In this document: piece after piece, positions 13,308 to 25,582 of the stretch
How the letters are laid out: every line of letters starts with the position of its first letter
Position numbering within the stretch: the first letter of the stretch is position 1
NCBI GenBank assembly: GCA_036873755.1
Contig: JAVTVY010020427.1
Span: 1 to 64,000 of the forward strand
Source of the DNA: Hanleya hanleyi
Lineage: Eukaryota > Mollusca > Polyplacophora > Lepidopleurida > Hanleyidae
Length of the DNA: 64,000 bases
Reading direction: 5' to 3'
Made by a program: the position numbers and the translations under genes
The notes under the pieces: model-generated
Told to the model about the DNA's origin: nothing
The model's database searches: none
Seen by the model: the letters and a program-made list of their open reading frames with translations, nothing else

Positions 13308-13911
13308 TTAACCCTATCTGGCCTGGGCGATTTGGGGTGTACCGCAGCCTGGGGGGGGGGGGCGGAAAGTCCCCCTATATATTTTCGCTATCGCTAAGGC
13401 TAGAGGGCTGAAACTTACCACACTATATCATTGGGTCAACCTCTACAAGAAAATGTTAAGAAAATCCAAGATGGCCGCCACGATGATGTCACTGTGACAT
13501 CATTTCCAAAAAGAGCATTTTTGGACCATTTTTTGGTCAGAATTTTGGAATTTTTTATTTTTGTTTTTTCTTCGCAAAAACTACATGATAAATTAGTAAA
13601 TAATAATTTGATATCAAATAAAATAGATTTTACCAACTTTTCTATACAGAAAAGCACAAATTTTGAAGAAATATGACGAAAAATATGACTTTTCTGGTAC
13701 CCCACATGGCCGCCATTTTGAGTTTACCCATGATCCTCTGCTCGGGGGGTCATGCAAATAGGCTCAAAATGACCCAAATATGATAATCGAAAAAGTCAAG
13801 AAGTTTCCGCTCTCAATTTGTTGTCGTCCCGGAGATAGGAGCAAAAAACCAACAGGGGAGGGGGGTGGTGGTGCGGAAAGTGTCCCCCCCCCCCAGGCCA
13901 GGTAGGGTTAA
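13308..13911. mobile_element. piggyBac-like MITE, copy 1 (596 bp, TTAA-flanked)
   Basis: The element 13,312-13,907 is flanked on both sides by TTAA (13,308-13,311 and 13,908-13,911). The left end CCCTATCTGGCCTGGG and the reverse complement of the right end CCCTACCTGGCCTGGG form a ~16-bp terminal inverted repeat. A TTAA duplication with CCCT ends is the hallmark of piggyBac transposons. The interior has a G-run, 'ATTTTCGCTATCGCTAAGGC', 'CAAGATGGCCGCC' and 'CATGGCCGCCATTTTGA', and no transposase, so it is non-autonomous. It lies inside the satellite: the left flank is a satellite unit broken at 'GATATAATCG'. Confidence 0.85.
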
Positions 13912-14489
13912 CCCTATAGCCTGTGCGATTTGGGGTGTACCGCAGCCGGGGGGGGGCGGAAAGTGCCCCCTATATATTTTCGCTATCGCTAAGGCTAGAG
14001 GGTTGAAACTTACCCAGTATATCTTTGGGCCAAGCTCTACAAGAAAATGTAAAAAAAAATCCAAGATGGCCGCCATGATGACGTCAGTGTGACGTCATTT
14101 TCAAAAAGAGCATTTTTGGACGATTTTTCGGTCAAAATCTTCGAATTTTTTATTTTTGTTTTTTCTTCGCAAAAACTGCATGATAAATTAGTAAATAATA
14201 ATCTGATATGAAATAAAATAAGTTTTACCCTCTTTTCCGTCAGAAAAGCAATTTTTTTGAAGAAATATGACGAAAACATCACTTTTCTGGTACCCCACAT
14301 GGCCGCCATTTTGAATTTACCCATGATCCCTTGCTCATGAGGGATGCATATAGGCTCAAAATGACCCCAATATGACAGCCTATAACTTCACGAAGTTTCA
14401 GCACTCCATTTTTTGGCGTTCCGGAGATATCGCAGAAAGTTTGGTAGGGGAGCATTTTGGCCACCCTCCCCCAGGCCTGGTAGGGTTAA
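13908..14489. mobile_element. piggyBac-like MITE, copy 2 (574 bp), shares TTAA with copy 1
   Basis: The element 13,912-14,485 begins CCCTATAGCCTGTGCG and ends CCAGGCCTGGTAGGG. It is flanked by TTAA at 13,908-13,911 (the same tetranucleotide that closes copy 1) and at 14,486-14,489. The interior aligns with copy 1 along its length ('GATTTGGGGTGTACCGCAGCC', 'CCAAGATGGCCGCCATGATG', 'TTTTCTTCGCAAAAACT', 'TCTGGTACCCCACATGGCC'). No coding capacity. Confidence 0.85.
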
Positions 14490-14616
14490 TGGGGGAAGGG
14501 AGGAAGGGGAAACAAATCAGGGGGTGTTTTTTTGGTGATGCTAAGATATATGTTTCAGTAAAATGCATTGAATCGCGTTGAATCAACATGCTGAATTTTT
14601 GCGTAATTTTTAAAGT

Positions 14617-14805
14617 AATATGGCGAAAACATCACTTTTCTGGTACCTCCACATGGCCGCCATTTTGAATTTACCCATGGCCCTCTGCTTGGAGGGCATG
14701 CAAATAGGCTCCAAATGCCCCCAATATGATCATCTAAAACGTCACGGAGTTTCAGCTCTCAATTTTTTGTCGTTCCGAAGATACGAGCAAAAAAAAAAGG
14801 GTTAA
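14617..14805. mobile_element. Fragment of a third copy of the TTAA MITE
   Basis: 'ATGGCGAAAACATCACTTTT', 'CATGGCCGCCATTTTGAATT' and 'CGTTCCGAAGATACGAGCAA' match the right half of the two complete copies. The fragment ends AAGGG then TTAA (14,802-14,805) but lacks the distal inverted repeat. The 127 bp before it (14,490-14,616) do not align with the other copies. Immediately after this TTAA the satellite resumes. Confidence 0.7.
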
Positions 14806-14860
14806 GACAAAATACGTCGACGCTAGATGTTCTCTGATATAACTGATAAGACCGAATGTT
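14806..14860 (-). repeat. Satellite remnant between two insertions
   Basis: One inverted-orientation unit, 'GATGTTCTCTGATATAACTG' followed by 'ATAAGACCGAATGTT', stranded between the MITE cluster and the Penelope-like element. It shows that both elements landed in a formerly continuous satellite. Confidence 0.8.
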
Positions 14861-15267
14861 AAACTGATAGTGTATGCGTCTAGTCCGTCATTCATAATTC
14901 AGCCGTCGTCCATTAAAGAATATCTGCGTCCATAATCCAAAGACCTTTTCCATATCCATAACAGTATTAGCACCAAATTCAAAAAGACAATCATAGTATA
15001 CATACACATTGGCTAGTTTCCTGCAAGAGATAAGCGATCAACAGATTTCAATTATGCCGACAAGACATCATGATGTTCCAAAAATATAAAATCCGCATCG
15101 CTGATCAGTATTCTTAATCCATAATAATCGTTGTTACGTCGTCATCTAGAGAATGATGTATCTCAGTCACGCTTTGATTGTGACTGTTCATATGAGCACC
15201 ATAAGAGTCTTGAAGTACATGGGTTCATACGGCCCATAGCCCCGGGTTACGCGGAATTAGACACAAG
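14861..15267 (-). other. 3' untranslated/terminal part of the Penelope-like element
   Basis: This region lies downstream of the RT stop codon (TAA, 15,268-15,270 on the minus strand) and has no ORF. Its outer part, 14,875-14,960, read on the minus strand as 'GGTCTTTGGATTATGGACGC' and onwards, recurs on the plus strand at about 33,998-34,075 and 35,163-35,240. Those copies may be 3'-end fragments of the same element family, or a shared unrelated repeat. I did not find the element's exact ends or a target duplication. Confidence 0.5.
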
Positions 15268-17972
15268 TTATGAAACGTAACGCCATAGATCTTGCACGCT
15301 ACGTTCGTATTTGGCTATCAACATGAGATATTTATTGCCAAATTTGAGAAACTTTGAGTGGAGGCGCTTGGTGGAATAGCCCTGTTTTATAATTTTCTGC
15401 AACAATGTTTTGTGATGTTGATTAAAATCGTCACATTTAACACAGGATCTAGCAAATGCTACTAGGCGAGATATGTATACGCCATATGCAGGTCCCACTG
15501 GAATATTACTGTCCAGAAAGGAATAGTTTACGATGTCGAAATTGTAATCATCTCTTTTGTCATAAAGTCGACGAGAGAGAATGCCCGATTCATTTTTGTA
15601 GAGATATAGATCTAAATATGATGTGCCTGTAGGGCTATCTGTAGTTTCCTTTAAATCCAGTGAAGGTGGATATATATCCTTCACTGCGTCATTTATATAG
15701 CGATTATCCACAGCGAGAAGATCGTCTATATAGCGTTTGGTGAATGAGAAGGAACGGGCTTTGAATGGATCGGTTTTTGAAAGCGCCTGCATATAGTCAT
15801 ATTCACAAGAGAACAGATACAGGTCAGTCAACAGGGGTGCACAATTAGTACCCATTGGAATACCTATATGCTGCTGATATATTGTGTTGCCAAATTTCAC
15901 ATAAATATTTTTAATGAGAAATTCAAGAAACTCTATAAACAAAGAAACATCCCATGAATGATATCTCTTGTGTGTAGTAGAGCTAAAGAATGCTTCATGG
16001 CTTCCGACATTAATATATCTACGATCAGTTTTCTTGAACACAGATACTATTAATGAACTTAGTCTGTCAACAAGGTCTTGATGAGGGATTGTAGTATAGA
16101 GAGTCGAGAAATCCCATGTGGATACATGTCTGTACGATATGTGACCTTCAGCATCAACTTCTTCCGTAAGACATTTTGAGTTTTTCAATATCCACATACA
16201 TTCAACGCCAGAGTGTTTAGAAGTAGTGGCGCAATACCTTTCCCAAAATGCTTTTACCTCCCGAAGGACCCTCGTCAATAGGGTTGAAAGAAGCTTGGTG
16301 GTGCAGCTTCTAGATCCAGCTATGAATCTAGCTTTGTATGGTGATTTATGCATTTTGAGATTCCAGTATACTTTTGGTATGTCGTTATGATTGGTTGGAA
16401 GAGAAACACCTCTTTCCCTGAGAAACGTTTTGTGATTGTTGAATACATCTTCCAGAGTAAGTGAAGTTTGGGAGTAAGTCGACGTAGTTGATGATGATAT
16501 GTCTACACTCAATTCTTTAACCAGCACCTGGTAATAGTAATATTTACATATGAATATTATATTATTTGGAGCTTTGTCTGCTGGAACTATGACGAATTTA
16601 CTCTGGAGATTTGCTAGAACTTCTTGTGAGTTGAGGTTCCTCAGTACTTGTTTTGCTTGGGGAAGAGTACTTCTGTCAATATGGCCGATTGTTTCAACGA
16701 CCTTGCTCTCGGTGAGGTCCAGCCAATCATCGAGTACTGTAGGTTCAACGTTTTCTCGCTTAGACCAATCAATAACGTACTGTTCCAATGCAGACAGGAC
16801 TATCTTCGGGTCGGCCTTCAGATTTATTCTTCTCGGCTCTCTATATTCAGGTCCTTTCATCAGGAGTAATTTCAGGTCCTTATCTCTCACCACATCAAGA
16901 TCACCAGTCACAATATGTTTGCATGGTGTATAGATAAAGTACGACGATTCACAATCACAACTGTAGCTTCCTGAGGTGTATAAGTTCCAGTCAAACTCCT
17001 TGACAGCATTGGAGTAATTGAATATTTTGGTGGCTATAGATTTAGTATGCTTATATGAAATGCAAGGCGGTTCTGTGAACTTAAAATAGTTTGGTACAGC
17101 GTTGCGTAACTCTGGATCATTCAGGATTCGAGGTAAATTAATAATGTCCAGTCTTTTATCTAAGTAGTTGAGTTTCAAGAAAAGCCGATCTTGAGATGTT
17201 TCGATTATGTTCACTGGACGATACAACCGAAAATACACTATATATTGACATACTTTACTGATATTTGGTGGTATTATATTTCCTGCAGACGCAGATTGTT
17301 GTATATCACTGGCTATTTGATCTAAAGCTCTCAGAGGTAACGCATACAAAACTGTACGTAAGCTATATATACTGTTGGGTATGTTAGTTAAACCCACTAA
17401 GTAATTTAAAGTGATATGATCGTGAATCATTGAACTATTAAACTTTCGCCAACCATGGCTGCGATGTCTCCGTTGATGGGGTTTAAATAGCTGGGTAATG
17501 TTGTATATATTTGAACGGCGGTTTGTAGCATTGCCTAATTCACTGACATTATCATTTAAACCACACGGAAAGACTGACCTAAGTTCTAGCATCCAGAATA
17601 ATTCCCGCTCTCGGATTTTTTCTCAAATCCAAAGGGGGAATCCTTGGTAGATGGACAGGCGACGTCTATGATCTGAATACTAAAGTTATCCCAGTCATGG
17701 TCGGGTCCAGAAAAATGCTTACCTTTAAGCAATTGCATTTTCCTAACGGATTTTCTGTGAACGTTCACCCTAAGATGGAGTCTTTGGGTGGTCTTGCCAA
17801 CATACTGTTGACAACTCTTCTAACACGAAACTAAATAAATACAGTTTGTAGTAGAACAACTAAGGTCAACATACGAGTTAACAGAATATGAGTTACCAGT
17901 TAACGCGGAACTAAATGAAGCTGAAGTATTAAAGAGTGGACACGTGAGACATCCACGATGTCCACACTTTAA
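15268..17972 (-). pseudogene. Penelope-like retroelement (Naiad type): N-terminal GIY-YIG, Cys/His knuckle, reverse transcriptase
   Basis: The main ORF (17,592 to 15,268, 774 codons) encodes a reverse transcriptase. Visible motifs are KVYWNLKMHK (residues 407-416), RFIAGS (422-427), DFSTLYTTIPH (494-504), GIPMGTNCAP (577-586) and the catalytic RYIDDLL (620-626). A Cys/His knuckle (C212, C214, C224, H226) precedes the RT, followed by HIVTGDL. Upstream, codons from about 17,972 encode a cysteine-rich segment and a GIY-YIG-like domain with 'CIYLVSC', 'QQYVGKTTQRL' and 'KHFSGPDHDW', ending in LRSVFPCGLND at the start of the RT ORF. An endonuclease N-terminal to the RT is the permuted Naiad arrangement of Penelope-like elements. 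There are two breaks: an in-frame TAG at 17,820-17,822, and a one-base shift in a T-run (17,616-17,621) that could be a real lesion or a homopolymer sequencing error. The start codon was not located. It probably encoded a self-mobilising nuclear enzyme; this copy looks recently intact. Confidence 0.8.
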
Positions 17973-17994
17973 TCACCATGCAAAGCTAGAGAAA

Positions 17995-18261
17995 TCTTGA
18001 AATTATTACATGTAGAACAGGGGCGTCGGAGCACGATTGAAAGTGGGGGGGGGGGAGAGGGGGCTGAACTCTATATCGGCCATGTTAATTGCTGGACTGG
18101 TGCTCTCTAAGATAGGACTTATAACATTGCATTCTCAAAAGTGTGTGGGGGGGGGGGGGGGGAGGGTGTCTGTAGCTAAACAATCATCAAGCGCAATATT
18201 ACAAGGTTTGATGTCGTGACCTTGCTTTGCTGTCAGAAATATGTCTGTCATTTGGATAGGG
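17995..18261. repeat. G-rich dispersed repeat plus unassigned tail
   Basis: The sequence runs 'AGGGGCGTCGGAGCACGATT', a G-run, 'GGGCTGAACTCTATATCGGCC', 'TAGGACTTATAACATTGCAT' and a second G-run. It resembles the 150-bp G-rich insertion at 28,350-28,515, which has 'GGCTTATAACATTACAGCTC'. No ORF. The last ~50 bp before the satellite resumes at about 18,262 are unassigned. Confidence 0.6.
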
Positions 18262-21200
18262 CACAACACGTTAACAGTAGATGTTCTATGGTATAATCGA
18301 TAAGACAGAATACGTTGACGGTAGATGTTCTCTGATATAACTGATAAGATGGAATATTTTCAAGTTTTCTTGATTAAAAACTCCCGAATATGACTGATAG
18401 GACAAAAAATGTTAACCTAATCTTAGTGGATGTTCTCTGATATATTTAAGACACAGTACGATAACTTCATCTTGCCAGATGTTCTCTGATTAAGCTGATA
18501 AGGCAGCATATGTTAACGTTATCATTGTGGGTGTTCTTGTGTATAACTGATAAGACGATGTTAACGTCCTCTTGATATAAGTTCCCTGATTTAGCTGATA
18601 AAGTAGAATATGTTAACACCATCTTGGTAGATGTTCTCCGATATAACTGATCACACAGAATATGTTAAAGTCGTCTTGGTACCTGTATTCTGATATAACT
18701 AATAAGACAGAATATGTTAACGCCATCTTGGTAAATACTTACTGATATAAATGATCAGTAGCCGCTCTCCAGGATGTTACCTGATAAGATTTTAACATAT
18801 AACATATTTGCTGGTGGAGGTTTTCTGATATAACCGATCACACACAACATGCTAGTGTTATCTCAGTGGATGTGGCTTGCTATAACTGATAAGACTGACG
18901 CTACACTTTTCATAGTGATGGTGGTTGTTATCTGATATTATAGAACATTTGGTCATTCTTCTGATGAATTCTGTCGGATACGATTGATACGATGGGAACA
19001 TATGACTGTTCTGCTGGTTGATGCTGTACTATATAACTAACAAGATGGGCATGCGCCCGTTCTCCTGACGAACACTATATTGTTGATGTTACGACGGACA
19101 TGTGAGTCTGACAGCTATTTATGGGAATTCCAATATGACTGACAAGACGGAAATATCACAGTTCTCCTGTTGGATGCTATACATTATCATTGTTAAGATG
19201 GACATTTGATAGTTCTCCCCGGAAATGCTCTATAATATGAGTGACAGAACAGAAATGTGAACGTTCCTCTGGTGGACGCTCTACAATATGACTGATAAGA
19301 TGAACATGTGACAGTTTTCCTGAAGATTGTCCCATAAAGGATTGGCAGGTCAGAAATGTGACCGTTCTCATGGTGGATGCTGTACAATATGACTGATAAC
19401 ATGGACAGGTGACAGTTCTCTATGGAAATACTATATAATATGACCGACAGGACGGAAATAAGACCGTTCTCCTGGTGGATGCTATACAATATGTGCCTGA
19501 TAACATGGACAGGTGACAGTTCTCCATGGAAATACTATATAATATGACCGACAGGACGGAAATAAGACCGTTCTCCTGGTGGATGCTATACAATATGTGC
19601 CTGATAACATGGACAGGTGACACTTCTCCATGGAAATACTATATAATATGACCGACAGGACGGAAATAAGACCGTTCTCCTGGTGGATGCTATACAATAT
19701 CTGCCTGATAACATGGACAGGTGACAGTTCTCCATGGAAATACTATATAATATGACCGACAGGACGGAAATAAGACCGTTCTCCTGGTGGATGCTATACA
19801 ATATGTGACTGATAACATGGACAGGTGACAGTTCTCCATGGAAATACTATATAATATGACTGACAAGACGGAAATAAGACCGTTCTCCTGGTGGACGCTA
19901 TACAATATGTGCCTGATAACATGGACAAGTGACAGTTCTCCATGGGAATACTACATAATATGACTGACAAGACGGAAATGAGGCCGTTCTCCTGGTGGAT
20001 GCAGTACAATATGACTGTTACTATGAATATGTGGCAGTTCTTCTGAGGAATACTCTATAAGAAAATTTACTGTACGGAAATATGACCGTTCCCCTGGGGG
20101 ATGTTGTGCAATATAACTGATAAGATGGACATGTGATAGTTCTCCTGATGATTGGTCGATAAAGGACTGACAGGACGGAAATATCCCCGATCTCCAGGTG
20201 GAAAATGTGACTGATAAGATGGACACATGACAGTTCTTCTGGGGAATGCTCTACAATATAGGATTGATAAGATGGACACTTGACAGTTCTTCTGGGAAAT
20301 GCTCTACAATATATGATTGACGAGATGGACATGTGAACGCTCTCCTGGGGAATTCTTTCTATTATGAGATACAGGACAAGTATATGACCGTTCTCCTGTT
20401 GGATGCTATACAGTATATGCTCTATGCTCTATAATATGAGTGACAGAACGGAAATGTGAACGTTCCCCTGGTGGACGCTCTACAATATGACTGATAAGAT
20501 GAACATGTGACAGTTTTCCTGATGATTGCCCCATAAAGGATTGGCAGGTCAGAAATGTGACCGTTCTCATGGTGGATGCTGTACAATATGACTGATAACA
20601 TGGACAGGTGACAGTTCTCTATGGAAATACTATATAATATGACCGACAGGACGGAAATAAGACCGTTCTCCTGGTGGATGCTATACAATATGTGCCTGAT
20701 AACATGGACAGGTGACAGTTCTCCATGGAAATACTATATAATATGACCGACAGGACGGAAATAAGACCGTTCTCCTGGTGGATGCTATACAATATGTGAC
20801 TGATAACATGGACAGGTGACAGTTCTCCAGGGGAATACTATATAATATGACTGACAAGACGGAAATAAGGCCGTTCTCCTGGTGGATGCTATACAATATG
20901 TGACTGATAACATGGACAAGTGACAGTTCTCCATGGGAATACTATATAATATGACTGACAAGACGGAAATAAGACCGTTCTCCTGGTGGATGCTATACAA
21001 TATGTGACTGATAACATGGACAGGTGACAGTTCTCCATGGAAATACTATATAATATGACTGACAAGACGGAAATAAGACCGTTCTCCTGGTGGACGCTAT
21101 ACAATATGTGCCTGATAACATGGACAAGTGACAGTTCTCCATGGGAATACTACATAATATGACTGACAAGACGGAAGTGAGGCCGTTCTCCTGGTGGATG

Positions 21201-22235
21201 CAGTACAATATGACTGTTACTATGAATATGTGGCAGTTCTTCTGAGGAATACTCTATAAGAAAATTTACTGTACGGAAATATGACCGTTCCCCTGGGGGA
21301 TGTTGTGCAATATAACTGATAAGATGGACATGTGATAGTTCTCCTGATGATTGGTCGATAAAGGACTGACAGGACGGAAATATCCCCGATCTCCAGGTGG
21401 AAGATATACAATGTGACTGATAAGATGGACACATGACAGTTCTTCTGGGGAATGCTCTACAATATAGGATTGACGAGATGGACATGTGAACGCTCTCCTG
21501 GGGAATTCTTTCTATTATGAGATACAGGACAAGTATATGACCGTTCTCCTGTTGGATGCTATACAGTATATGCTCTATGCTCTATAATATGACTGACAGG
21601 ACGGAAATAAGACCGTTCTCCTGGTGGATGCTATGCAATATGTGACTGATAACCATGGACAGGTGACAGTTCTCCAGGGGAATACTAAAAATATGACAGA
21701 CGGGAGGGAAATGAGAACGTTCTCCTGGTGGAATATGACTGATAACATGAATATGTGGCAGTTCTTCTGGGGAATGCTCTATAAAAGAATTGACAATACG
21801 GAAATATGACCGTTCCCCTGATGGATGCTGTGCAATATGACTGATATGATGGACATGTGACAGTTTCCCTGATGATTGCTCAGGACTGACAGGGCGGGAA
21901 TATAACCGTTCGCCCGGTGGATGCTATTTAATATATGATTGAAAAGATGGACATGTGACAGTTCTCCTGAGGAATGCTAGATAATAGGGCGGATGCTGTA
22001 CAATATTACTGATAATATGGACATGTGGCAGTTCCCTTGGTGAATACTCTATAATATGACTGACAGGACGGAAATATGACCTTTATTTTGGGGGATGCTA
22101 TTCAATATATGATTGGAAAAAATGGACATGTGACAGTTCTCCTGGGGAATGCTAGATAATAAGGCGGATGCTGTACAATTTTGACTGATAAGATGGACAT
22201 GTGGCAGTTCTCCTAGGGAATTCTAAAAAATATGA
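18262..22235 (-). repeat. Inverted-orientation satellite, 52-bp units grading into 104-bp dimers
   Basis: 18,262-19,000 holds diverged 52-bp units ('GATGTTCTCTGATATAACTG'). From about 19,150 the array is organised as dimers of 104 bp: 'GACCGTTCTCCTGGTGGATG' alternates with 'GACAGTTCTCCATGGAAATA', and short minus-strand ORFs recur every 104 bp as a by-product. Units decay from about 21,700 onward and the family is unrecognisable after about 22,235. No gene. Confidence 0.88.
19230..21640 (-). repeat. 1.2-kb segmental duplication within the 104-bp array
   Basis: Landmarks recur with a constant 1,199-bp offset: GTGACAGAAC at 19,241 and 20,440; GGCCGTTCTCCTGGTGGATG at 19,982 and 21,181; followed in both by 'AGAAAATTTACTGTACGG'. 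A third, partial copy starts near 21,580 after the shared 'CAGTATATGCTCTATGCTC' junction. The copies differ in the number of internal 104-bp dimers and by small indels. Confidence 0.8.
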
Positions 22236-25200
22236 CTGTTTTAAGTTTGGTAATCGAAGTGCACCTCCTTGGGCCAAAACCCCGCTAAAACGTGCAACGT
22301 CCTTTACATTCAAATTGAATCCGAACTTTTTTATGGGGCTGGATATTTGATTTTTTAAAATTATATTATATTAAAAAACTATAAGATATTTGCAAATGTA
22401 TTCTCATGATCAAATCCTGGGACGGAACATCCTTCAGATATTCCCTCCCAGGATTTGATTCTCAAAGTACTGCAAATGATTTATATACCCACAATACACA
22501 CATCTTGTTGTATATTAAATACAGCAGTGTCTTCCCGGTGACTCACTCGAACTCCTGTTGTGTGTATTCAACAGGAAATCCACACTGCTTTTCCATTCCC
22601 CCACTTTTATAGTATATAAAATACAACAGCATAGTTCTTCTGTTTCATTGGCCTTTCACAGAATACATCGAATCCATATGAATATTTTCTCTCCCAACTT
22701 CATCATGTTAATATATTCGAATACACATAATACTTTGTGAAACCTTTCCTCGTTCATTGTACTTGGAGCCGTTTTCATTAAGCTGTCGAGTAGAATTGAA
22801 CAAGAACACACGGTCGAATTCGTGTTCACAGGTTAAATCTCGCAATCAGCCCTTGTTCCTGATTTGCTGAGACTTAATCTGCTGAGCGGCGACTTGAACT
22901 GGTAGGCATGCACATGATGCATATTCAGCTTTCCACACAGGAGTTATGCCCTCCTACTGGATTTCTTGAAAATGTTTGAAAAATAAATAAATTTTCTTGT
23001 CCCTTTCTTCCATATTATCGCACAATCTCTCAATAAATGTTTTCAAAGGGTTATTAAATTCATCCATTCAGTTCGGCAGTTTATATGTGACATATAAAAT
23101 GATGATATTGAACAGAAAGTTATAACGGGTTTAGAACATGATCGTGAGGCGGTAAAAATAGTGTTCAATATAAATGGAACCTGCAAATGTGTGAAAAAGT
23201 CCCAACAGAAGCAAAAACAAAACGTTAGGTACATGTATACCGGCATGATACAAATAAGTAATCATGGGCGTCGCCAGGTACGTTTCTATGCTTACTTATT
23301 ACAGAGCGCTGTACTGCGCTGTCCAGCACAGGAAATAACGGAATCTTTCTGACTTAAGAGGCTATAATATTTAAGTGGGTCGTTTGCAGTACTGGCAAGG
23401 GGCCTAGATGGTTAACATCTTCAGCTTTCAAGTTAAATGAAAAACAATAATAAAAAATTATTACGTCATGTATATTGAATGTAAAATGATTCATATACAA
23501 TGTATTTAATAGCACATGCAAAAATAATCAAAATGAACATTAAAGAGAAAGGGGGTATATTTTCGTCATTTATAGAATAGTCACTAAACAGATACAGTGA
23601 TGAGATGTGCATGTTACATATCCACCTAAAACTTTCAGTCATATGAGATATGGTCAGTCAGATTTGAAGAATATGGCTCATTTGCAATATGAAGTGAGAC
23701 TGACAATATCAAGGGCTTTTTCAGGATGTATTCCCACTCCGGACTGCAAATGTATAGTTAAAGAAAACTACCGAAAAATCAGTACGTTGTACAGGAAATA
23801 GTGGGTATTGTGTAATACTTGTGAATCCGTTATACCGGCTTGGAAGGCACACCGACCAACCTAGATATGTTTAATAAACTCGCGTACATAAATTATGCCC
23901 AGAAAGGAAAATGCATACCAATTTGTGTGAAATTTTTTGACTGTGTTAGGACGCACATGGTGTGACTTTTTCAATACCGGTAATCTCAGAGCTTATACGC
24001 TAACTAGAAGTCCATTGAAGTTTTGGCGACATACAAAGAGCATTGAATAGCGCATGATAAATATCATCTCTGTCATCAGGAATACGGACAACTTGAAAAC
24101 GAAACTTTTCAGGACAAATATCATCGCTCTCCATGTTCATATATCTTGAAGCACAAGGCGTTGAACAGACAGAACAGAACAGACGTATCGAAATGACGAC
24201 TTCCGAATGAAAATTCGCCAATATTGCCCATTTAACAGGTAGAGTAAAAGGTATACCCCTCCATGTTAACGTTTTTAAAGAAAATTTTGCAATTCAAGCT
24301 ATAAACTGTGAATTTTTGTACTAAGAATTTCTGTTTGAGGCTTCCACACACACACAATCACTTCTCGTACCGTTTTGATCAAACTCTTCGTCAAAATCTG
24401 AGAACAATGAAAAACTTAAATATCGTTTATTTTTGGCGAAAATATCATTTGTATGCTGACGCTTCTATATAATATAGATCAAGTTGTTGCCCAGTTAGTC
24501 GCATTGGAGTTTCATGTTCCGAAAAATGACAAGATATTCCGTCGAAATCTTTTTTTTTTAATTTAACGAAATTCGGAAAATTTTAGTTTTGAAATTAACT
24601 TTCATGAATTGGCGGATCATTCCATATTATGGCTCATTTGATGTTCTAGATAACTGGAATATAACCATCTGACGTTTTAATGTTTTTTTTGGGGGGGGGG
24701 GGGAGAAAAATAAATTTCTTGACGCTGGTGAAGAAAATATGAGTTTTAAAAGCCACAGGCGTTAAGTCATGCCTGATGGCATGTTTGGATACATATGTGT
24801 ACTGTGGACGTATTTTCTATGAAGATATTATAGATTATTTCAACGACTGGCTACGGTGGATGTAGGTGGGTGATAACTAGCCTTAAACCTGAAAACATAT
24901 CCCTACCAATTCATTAACGAATTGATACCAAAGGATGTATGCAAAATGATGTACTATATACATGATGTACCGGTATACATGTAATGCTGACCCCGTTTTT
25001 ATTGTGCCGTCAAAATCATACGGTATCTGGTTTCGTTTTGCTGAAAGTTTAGGCACAATAGCCCTGTTAGAAATGACCGTGAGTGATGCCAGATTTAACC
25101 AGCTCGCTTGTTTTACTCAACTAAAGCCGTTTGTTGTGCCCGCTTGAACTAAATAAGCAACGGCGCCGGGAAAGAAAATAGAAAGACGGCGTTAAAGATG

Positions 25201-25436
25201 CATGGGTTGCATTTTCCGGTTCCATTCATAGTGCAGTATTTTTAAGATCCCAAACGAGAGAGTTATATCCCTTGCTGTATTTGGCTGTTTGGTTGACCTA
25301 CATTTCCATGTTGAAAATCCGGCTCAAATGGGCATGTAAAGCAAATACAAACCTTTTCACTGTTGAAATAGTTATTTAATATCTAATCCTGAAGATTTGA
25401 TGTCAAAATACAAACGAAGAAACGGCTTATAACATC
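22236..25436. other. 3.2 kb without recognisable gene
   Basis: AT-rich, with no conserved ORF (longest 60-73 codons, no motif). A short inverted repeat, 'GATCAAATCCTGGGA' and 'TCCCAGGATTTGAT', lies at 22,408-22,459. A poly-T/poly-G tract is at 24,680-24,705. I see nothing else. Confidence 0.5.
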
Positions 25437-25575
25437 AAACGGCGAAACCGTCCTGGTGATGGATGTGTCCTGCTGCCGGTGGACGTTCTACTGGTGGATG
25501 GGGAGCTGTTGAGTGCTGATGGGTGTACGTCCGGTCTGCTCGTGGACGCTTCCTGGTGGATGCAAAGCTGGTGGA
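25437..25575. repeat. Satellite-like relic
   Basis: Repeated 'GTGGACGTTCTACTGGTGGATG' and 'GTGGACGCTTCCTGGTGGATG' words resemble the inverted satellite core (GTTCTCCTGGTGGATG). Part of it (about 25,470-25,510) matches the reverse complement of positions 46-110. Confidence 0.5.
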
Positions 25576-25582
25576 CCCTACT

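Noticed and set aside
19177..21485. Series of 60-110-codon minus-strand ORFs spaced 104 bp apart
   Set aside because: By-products of the 104-bp satellite dimer; no independent coding signal.
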